From assembly GCA_038222915.1 (NCBI GenBank), contig JBBRHH010000211.1, positions 1-9,538 of the forward strand: a stretch of DNA of 9,538 nucleotides. Direction: 5' to 3'. Shown one piece after another: positions 5,631-9,538 of this stretch. The position numbers were made by a program, and so were the translations under genes. The first letter of the stretch is position 1. Each line of letters starts with the position of its first letter. Source of the DNA: JBBRHH01 sp038222915. Lineage in GTDB: Bacteria > Planctomycetota > Phycisphaerae > Tepidisphaerales > Tepidisphaeraceae. Below the pieces are notes generated by a model. That model was given only the letters and a program-made list of their open reading frames with translations, ran no database searches and was not told the origin of the DNA.

Positions 5631-7031
5631 ATGAACAGCCGCGCAAATGAATCAGAAGCCACCCCGTCAACTCGTTTTTCCGACCTCAAATGCTCCGTCG
5701 GTTTAGTGTCGTTTGAGGGCGATTTGAGGGTCGAAAAGGGGTCAAAACCGGTCGGTTTTATGTCGGTTCAGGGTCATTTCAGGGTCGGTTTGGGGGCGAT
5801 TTTTTCGGGCGTTTTTGGCCTAACCCCTTGTCAATCCTCAGTCCCCGTTCTCAAACAGAAAAAAGCCCGCGCATTTCCAACGTTGCGCACCCTGTTCTGC
5901 GGCGCACTGCTACTGTTTTCGACCCTCCCACTCGCCGCTGCCCCGGTCACCGATGCCCGCGTCCCCGAAGGGGGCATCCAGCCCCAACTCGCCATCCAGG
6001 GCCAGAATCTCCACCTCATCTACTTCAAAGGCGACGTGAACGCCGGCGACATCTTCTACACCCACTCCACCGATGAAGGCGTCACCTGGTCCAAGCCCCT
6101 CCGCGTCAACAGCCAGGCCGCCAGCGTCATCGCCATCGGCACCGTGCGCGGCCCGCGTCTCGCCGTCGGAAAAGCCGGCCGTGTCCACGTCGCCTGGATG
6201 GGATCCAAAGACGCCGCCCCCAAAGCCCCCGGCGCAACAACCCCCATGCTCTACGCCCGCCTGAACGACGCCGCCGACGCCTTCGAGCCCCAGCGCAACC
6301 TCATCACCTCAAAGCCCGGCCTCGACGGTGGTGGGGCGGTCGCGGCCGACGATGCCGGCAACGTCTTCGTCGCATGGCACGCCCCATTAGCCCCCGGCGG
6401 CGACGAAACCACCCGCCGCGTCTTCATCGCCCGCTCCAAGGACGAAGGCAAATCCTTCGCCCCCGAAGCCCCCGCCTCCGCCGACGCCACCGGAGCATGC
6501 GGCTGCTGTGGCATGCAGATGTTCGCCGAGCCAAGCGGCGCCATCCTCGCCCTCTACCGCGCCGCCGGCGAAAAAATCAATCGCGACATGTACCTCCTCC
6601 GCTCCGACAACCACGGCGAAACATTCAAAGCCACCCGCATCGCCCCCATGCGCAGCAACATGTGCATGATGAGCACCGAGGCGATCACCACCGGCGCATC
6701 CCGCGACATCATCGCCTGGGAAACCGACGGCCAGATATACTTCTCCCGCGTCGACACCAAAACCCACGCCATTTCCGAACCCGTCGCCATGCCCGGCCCC
6801 TCCAAAACCCGCAAGCACCCGGCCGTCGCCATCAGCCCCGACGGCAAGATCCTCATCGCCTGGACCGAAGGAACTGGCTGGAATCGCGACGGCGCACTCG
6901 CCTGGCAAGAATTCGACGCCACAGGAAAACCCATCGAAGGCGCAGCCGGCCGCCTGCCCGACGGCATCCCAGCATGGAGCGTCCCCGCCGCTTTCGTCAA
7001 AGCCGACGGAACGTTCACCGTGCTGCATTAA
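5631..7031 (+). CDS. Secreted BNR/sialidase-like beta-propeller with Cys/Met motifs
   Basis: From ATG 5631 the product is 466 residues. After an unusual leader of about 84 residues comes a signal-peptide-like segment (LRTLFCGALLLFSTLPLAAAP). A six-bladed-propeller-type domain follows, with BNR/Asp-box-like turns: STDEGVTWSKP, SKDEGKSFAPE, SDNHGETFKAT. These proteins are often named exo-alpha-sialidase, but I see no convincing sialidase active site (no clear Arg triad or FRIP), so catalysis is doubtful. Notable are GACGCCGMQMF (C290, C292, C293) and SNMCMMST (M344, C345, M346, M347). This Cys/Met pair is what one expects of copper ligands, and I believe similar Cys motifs recur in related exported BNR proteins. 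The gene follows the copper cluster and an oxidase remnant. The start is uncertain: ATG 5631 has a Shine-Dalgarno, but ATG 5760 or TTG 5883 (directly at the signal peptide) are alternatives. Confidence 0.75.
   Translation: MNSRANESEATPSTRFSDLKCSVGLVSFEGDLRVEKGSKPVGFMSVQGHFRVGLGAIFSGVFGLTPCQSSVPVLKQKKARAFPTLRTLFCGALLLFSTLPLAAAPVTDARVPEGGIQPQLAIQGQNLHLIYFKGDVNAGDIFYTHSTDEGVTWSKPLRVNSQAASVIAIGTVRGPRLAVGKAGRVHVAWMGSKDAAPKAPGATTPMLYARLNDAADAFEPQRNLITSKPGLDGGGAVAADDAGNVFVAWHAPLAPGGDETTRRVFIARSKDEGKSFAPEAPASADATGACGCCGMQMFAEPSGAILALYRAAGEKINRDMYLLRSDNHGETFKATRIAPMRSNMCMMSTEAITTGASRDIIAWETDGQIYFSRVDTKTHAISEPVAMPGPSKTRKHPAVAISPDGKILIAWTEGTGWNRDGALAWQEFDATGKPIEGAAGRLPDGIPAWSVPAAFVKADGTFTVLH
5695..5817 (+). 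repeat. Degenerate tandem repeat, unit about 11 nt (GGTCGGTTTAG-like)
   Basis: About eleven successive units vary on one theme: CGTCGGTTTAG, TGTCGTTTGAG, GGCGATTTGAG, GGTCGAAAAGG, GGTCAAAACCG, GTCGGTTTTAT, GTCGGTTCAG, GGTCATTTCAG, GGTCGGTTTGG, then GGGCGATTTTTT and CGGGCGTTTTTGG. The tract is G/T-rich on the + strand, unlike the C-rich coding DNA around it. A period of 11 is not a multiple of 3, so this is a DNA-level repeat and not a protein repeat, although the BNR frame stays open through it. Confidence 0.7.
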
Positions 7032-7057
7032 TATGGAGAAATAGCATCCGGCAGACG

Positions 7058-7063
7058 TATAAT
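7058..7063 (+). promoter_or_regulatory. Candidate -10 box (TATAAT)
   Basis: A perfect TATAAT lies in the 54-nt gap between the BNR stop and the next ATG, 28 nt upstream of 7086. No good -35 box is found 16-18 bp upstream, so the call rests on the -10 match and its position. Confidence 0.3.
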
Positions 7064-7074
7064 TCCCTGAATAC

Positions 7075-7080
7075 GGAGGT
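7075..7080 (+). promoter_or_regulatory. Strong ribosome binding site GGAGGT
   Basis: GGAGGT at 7075-7080 lies 5 nt before the ATG at 7086. It is the best Shine-Dalgarno sequence in the window and fixes the start of the Tyr-rich protein. Confidence 0.8.
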
Positions 7081-7085
7081 CCGCC

Positions 7086-7988
7086 ATGAAAGCCTTTTTC
7101 GCCACACTGCTACTCGTTGGAATAATCCTTACATCGAACATCGCCAAGGCCGCCGAAGCCCCCGCGCCCCAAAGCGTCCTCATCCTCCCCTTCACTTCCC
7201 CTGAAAACGCGGGCGACTACGCCTGGGCCGGCCGCGGCATCCAGCAGTCCCTCGTCGTCGATCTCACCCGTGACGGCGGCGTCAAAGTCCTCGCCCCCGC
7301 AACAGCAACTTCCGCCGCCGATGTCGACGCCGCCATAAAGGCCGGCCGCGACGCCGGCGCATCCACAGTCGTCTTCGGCGCATACCAGGTCGTCGACAAA
7401 AACATCCGCGTCACCGGCCAGGTCGTCGAAGTCGCCACCGGGAAATCCATCGAATCCCTCAAAGGCACCGGCCCCGTAGGTGACCTCTTCAAAATTGAAG
7501 ACGGCCTTTCAGGCCAGCTCGTCTCAGCCCTCGGAGGAGGCGGAGTCCGCTGGCAACCGCGCGACACCTACACCGCCACGGCCCAAGCCACCGTCCCTGC
7601 CCGCACTGTTGAAGTCGCCGAAGCAACCTATCCAAGACCCCAGGCCTACACGCAACGTTACGTCTACACCGATCCGTACGACACCACTGACTACTACCCC
7701 TCTTACTCGTACGCCACCTACTCTACACCGTACTACTATCACAACTACGTCTACGGCCCGGCCTACTACTCCTACCCGAGCTACGGCTATGGCTATTACC
7801 CCTACAGCGGCCTCTCCCTCAGCTTCGGCTACTCCAGTTTCGGCCACCGCTACGACGGCTTCCGAGGCCACGACGGTTTCCGGGGCGGCTTCAGCAGCGG
7901 CATCCACATCGGCGGCGGCGTTGGTTATCTCGGATCGCTAGGCCGCTTCGGCGGCGGTGGAAGTCATTCCCACGGCGGCCGGCGCTAG
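7086..7988 (+). CDS. Secreted protein: FlgO/TolB-N-like domain plus Tyr-rich and Gly/His-rich tails
   Basis: The 300-residue product has a signal peptide (residues 1 to about 22, ending AKAAEA). Residues 29-150 form an alpha/beta domain: VLILPFTS...YAWAGRGIQQSLVVDL, then AGASTVVFGAYQVVDKNIRVTGQVVEVATGKSI. This resembles the FlgO/CsgG/TolB N-terminal fold found in envelope proteins, including many outer-membrane assembly proteins. Residues 182-240 carry 23 tyrosines in 59 residues, largely as YY, YxY and YxxY repeats. Residues 246-300 are Gly/Phe/Ser/His-rich (GFRGHDGFRGGFSSG, GGGGSHSHGGRR). Such aromatic tails suggest a surface-exposed, adhesive or self-associating region. The function is unknown. 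The start is fixed by GGAGGT at 7075-7080. The TAG stop (7986-7988) lies in a CTAG that a MITE-like element has duplicated. Confidence 0.8.
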   Translation: MKAFFATLLLVGIILTSNIAKAAEAPAPQSVLILPFTSPENAGDYAWAGRGIQQSLVVDLTRDGGVKVLAPATATSAADVDAAIKAGRDAGASTVVFGAYQVVDKNIRVTGQVVEVATGKSIESLKGTGPVGDLFKIEDGLSGQLVSALGGGGVRWQPRDTYTATAQATVPARTVEVAEATYPRPQAYTQRYVYTDPYDTTDYYPSYSYATYSTPYYYHNYVYGPAYYSYPSYGYGYYPYSGLSLSFGYSSFGHRYDGFRGHDGFRGGFSSGIHIGGGVGYLGSLGRFGGGGSHSHGGRR

Positions 7989-8152
7989 GCTCTGTCTGGC
8001 GGATCGCTGCGCGGCCAGACGAAGTGGATTTCGACCGTGGGCAAGGCGTGACGACGAGTCATATTGGTAAGAAAATATGGCGAGGAGGAGCAACGCAGCA
8101 CACGGTTGAAAGACGCGAGTATGGCCCGTGGGATACGTCAGACAGAGCCTAG
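7985..8152. mobile_element. MITE-like element of 160 bp with CTAG target duplication
   Basis: GCTCTGTCTG (7989-7998) is the exact reverse complement of CAGACAGAGC (8139-8148); extended to 19 bases, 16 match. CTAG stands directly outside each end (7985-7988 and 8149-8152). The interior codes for no recognisable transposase. The left end also folds on itself (GTCTGGC 7994-8000 with GCCAGAC 8014-8020). Short terminal inverted repeats, a YTAR-type 4-bp duplication and no transposase fit a non-autonomous derivative of an IS5-like element. Because CTAG is palindromic, a 2-bp TA duplication with TIRs one base longer cannot be excluded. Confidence 0.75.
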
Positions 8153-9075
8153 TCAACAAGCTGAAAAATCTGCCACGAAGCAAAGCTATGATGAAACCAC
8201 CCGCCGGCCGGCTTGGTCGGCGATGAATGGTGGTAACGATCGGGGAGGTCATCATCTTGATACACGGCAAGGATATTGAGCCGCTCGCCGCTCATCTTCC
8301 ACGGCCCGGGGGCCGACGTCTCCTTGTCCCCCTTCTTCTCCGCCGGAATCTTGAGCGTAGTCTGTCGCGCCTGTGCAGCACCAATTCCATACCAGGGCAG
8401 CCGGATCTCAGCGCTGTATCCGGTATCCACATCCGATGGATCGTTCACCGTCGAAGGCTTCCCATCCGCCTTGGGCAACAGCTTCACCGCAGTCGCCAGC
8501 GTGTACTGTCCCTCATCCTCAATGATGTCCCGGTGTCCAAAAATGATCCCATAAGGAACACTCGCCTGACGCGCCAGCCGCCAAGATGGATCGGGCACCG
8601 TGCACCACACATCATTAAACTGATTCAGCTCGTTGTGATGGATCTCCCAGAAAAAGTGCGGATCGCCAAACGAGATAAAAAACTCCGCCACATCCAGTTT
8701 CTTGTTCGAAAGATAAATCTCCAGCCCCTCGCGCTGGTTCCCCGCCGGCCCTTCCTTCACCCCACTCCCCTGCGCCTTCAGATTCTTCGAAAAGAACTCA
8801 TACCCAATGTACAAATAGTGCTCATCCCACAGATACCGCACCGTCATCCGCGGCACATCACTCAGCACGCCCGACTTGCTGTTCACATAGTCACCCTTCA
8901 GCGGTTCGACTTTCTTCCACTCAGGCTTGGAAAGATCGCCATCGATCGTCAGTGCATGCTCGACCTTGTGAACCGTAATCGCCGCCGGCTGCGTAGCCGG
9001 CGCGTCGGCCGCCACAGCAGCGCCCACAGCAAAGAGCAATGGAACAAGAACAAGACGGAGGGGTTGGTTCATCAT
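8149..9075 (-). CDS. Secreted CBM9-like (DOMON-type) carbohydrate-binding domain protein
   Basis: The product is 308 residues. A signal peptide (MMNQPLRLVLVPLLFAVGAAVAA) and a PATQPA linker are followed by one beta-sandwich domain. ALTIDGDLSKPEWKKV (residues 41-56) is the hallmark start of CBM9-like domains (TIDG.l.e..W). Further family features are VRYLWDEHYLYIGYEF, the EGLEIYLSN stretch and GYSAEIRLPW. Such proteins occur alone or as appendages of enzymes and bind sugars; no catalytic domain is present. The start has two adjacent ATGs (9075-9073 and 9072-9070) with only weak Shine-Dalgarno matches. The gene begins 3 nt after the stop of the NPCBM gene, so the two form an operon. The TAG stop (8151-8149) lies in the right copy of the CTAG duplicated by the MITE. 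CBM9 is the best match; heme or other ligand binding, as in DOMON relatives, is possible. Confidence 0.8.
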   Translation of the reverse strand: MMNQPLRLVLVPLLFAVGAAVAADAPATQPAAITVHKVEHALTIDGDLSKPEWKKVEPLKGDYVNSKSGVLSDVPRMTVRYLWDEHYLYIGYEFFSKNLKAQGSGVKEGPAGNQREGLEIYLSNKKLDVAEFFISFGDPHFFWEIHHNELNQFNDVWCTVPDPSWRLARQASVPYGIIFGHRDIIEDEGQYTLATAVKLLPKADGKPSTVNDPSDVDTGYSAEIRLPWYGIGAAQARQTTLKIPAEKKGDKETSAPGPWKMSGERLNILAVYQDDDLPDRYHHSSPTKPAGGWFHHSFASWQIFQLVD

Positions 9076-9078
9076 GAC

Positions 9079-9538
9079 TTACCGTTTCAGAATGGGTTCG
9101 CACCAGTCGCCCGCATCAAACTTATTGCCGTCGCCGGCATCGTTCAAAATCAGCCGCAACCGGTTCACACCAGTCACATCCAGATCAATCGTCTTCGCCC
9201 GATCCAGCCCCGACATGATTCCCGAAGCCCAGATCTTCCTCCCATCCGCCCACACTTCAAAGATCACCGACCCGCGTCCCTCCGTCGCCGCATCCACCCC
9301 GGCCTTCGCCGAAAACCGCTTGAACTGCTTGTTCAGTGGATACTCCAGAAGACTGTTCGCATAAGCCCCGATCCCATTCGCAAATATCTCCACATCCACC
9401 TTGATCTGCCCGCCCACCATATTCCGCCCCAGCCGAATCGGCCCCACCTGCTGATCCGCATGCACCGGCCCCACCGCCGACAGCGGAAAATCACCCCCGC
9501 GATACTCCAGCACTGTCCACCCAATCGTGTTCGCCGTC
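9079..9538 (-). CDS. NPCBM/NEW2-domain protein, C-terminal part (5' end outside window)
   Basis: The frame is open from the right window edge to a TAA at 9081-9079, giving 152 visible residues. The stretch fits the NPCBM/NEW2 domain, a putative carbohydrate-binding beta-sandwich: an early TANTIGW, then FANGIGAYANSLLEYPL (family pattern GIG.ha.s...y.l), FKRFSAKAGVD, GSVIFEVWADGRKIWASG and the end pattern LRLILNDAGDGNKFDAGDWCEP. The domain is near complete here and lies at the C-terminus. What precedes it, possibly a glycoside hydrolase or other enzyme, lies outside. GTG at 9513 could be read as a start, but coding similarity continues upstream, so it is internal. It is followed after 3 nt by the CBM9-like gene. 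Confidence 0.82.
   Translation of the reverse strand, partial: TANTIGWTVLEYRGGDFPLSAVGPVHADQQVGPIRLGRNMVGGQIKVDVEIFANGIGAYANSLLEYPLNKQFKRFSAKAGVDAATEGRGSVIFEVWADGRKIWASGIMSGLDRAKTIDLDVTGVNRLRLILNDAGDGNKFDAGDWCEPILKR

Noticed and set aside
6374..7204. Open frame on the same strand running through the BNR gene into the next gene
   Set aside because: The product is His/Arg/Pro repeats with no domain, a frame-shifted shadow of the BNR coding sequence.
7994..8020. Hairpin after the Tyr-rich gene considered as a terminator
   Set aside because: The GTCTGGC/GCCAGAC stem has a 13-nt loop and no T-tract, and it lies at the left end of the MITE-like element, which explains it better.
8064..8279. Small + strand frame spanning the MITE and the 3' end of the CBM9-like gene
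   Set aside because: It has no domain, crosses the element boundary, and is antisense to a well-supported gene.

Overview
The window is GC-rich (low to mid 60s % by eye) and tightly packed with secreted and envelope proteins. It looks like a chromosomal piece of a Planctomycetota-type bacterium, perhaps Phycisphaerae-like. That placement is an inference from Ala/Pro/Thr-rich linkers such as PATQPA, the NPCBM and CBM9-like proteins, a REP-associated transposase and C-ending codon preference. No rRNA, tRNA or CRISPR array is visible.

Layout, left to right. (1) nt 2-787: 3' part of a GT-B glycosyltransferase, closed by a strong intrinsic terminator (823-854). (2) nt 970-4438: a copper-handling cluster on the + strand. 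It holds a secreted Cys/His-rich protein, a tiny Pro/His-rich lipoprotein, a TolC/CusC-type outer-membrane lipoprotein ending in six histidines, and a Tat-exported multicopper oxidase with all four copper-ligand motifs and a Met-rich segment. The last three genes are nearly contiguous (4-nt overlap, then a 1-nt gap), which suggests translational coupling. (3) nt 4437-5303: a REP-associated tyrosine transposase (RAYT) gene on the - strand, bracketed by four copies of a short repeat based on GGGGACGCACCTAG. (4) nt 5330-5490: a decayed second copy of the multicopper-oxidase 3' end, so the RAYT unit sits between a live oxidase gene and a paralogue remnant. (5) nt 5631-7031: a secreted BNR/sialidase-like beta-propeller with CGCC and MCMM motifs. 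Its 5' end runs through an odd degenerate tandem repeat of about 11 nt. (6) nt 7086-7988: a secreted protein with a FlgO/TolB-N-like domain followed by Tyr-rich and Gly/His-rich tails. (7) nt 7985-8152: a 160-bp MITE-like element with terminal inverted repeats, inserted into a palindromic CTAG that had supplied the stop codons of two convergent genes. (8) nt 8149-9538: a - strand pair encoding an NPCBM-domain protein (N-terminus outside the window) and a CBM9-like secreted protein, separated by 3 nt.

Read together, the centre is an envelope copper-tolerance module. The oxidase would detoxify Cu(I) in the periplasm, the TolC-like channel would export, and small Cys/His/Met-rich accessory proteins may bind metal. 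The flanking BNR protein, with its Cys/Met motifs and the oxidase remnant next to it, may be an extra member. No inner-membrane pump or periplasmic adaptor is visible here. The most striking structural points are the MITE in the shared CTAG stop palindrome, the oxidase-tail duplication split by the RAYT unit, and the 11-nt periodic tract inside the BNR leader.
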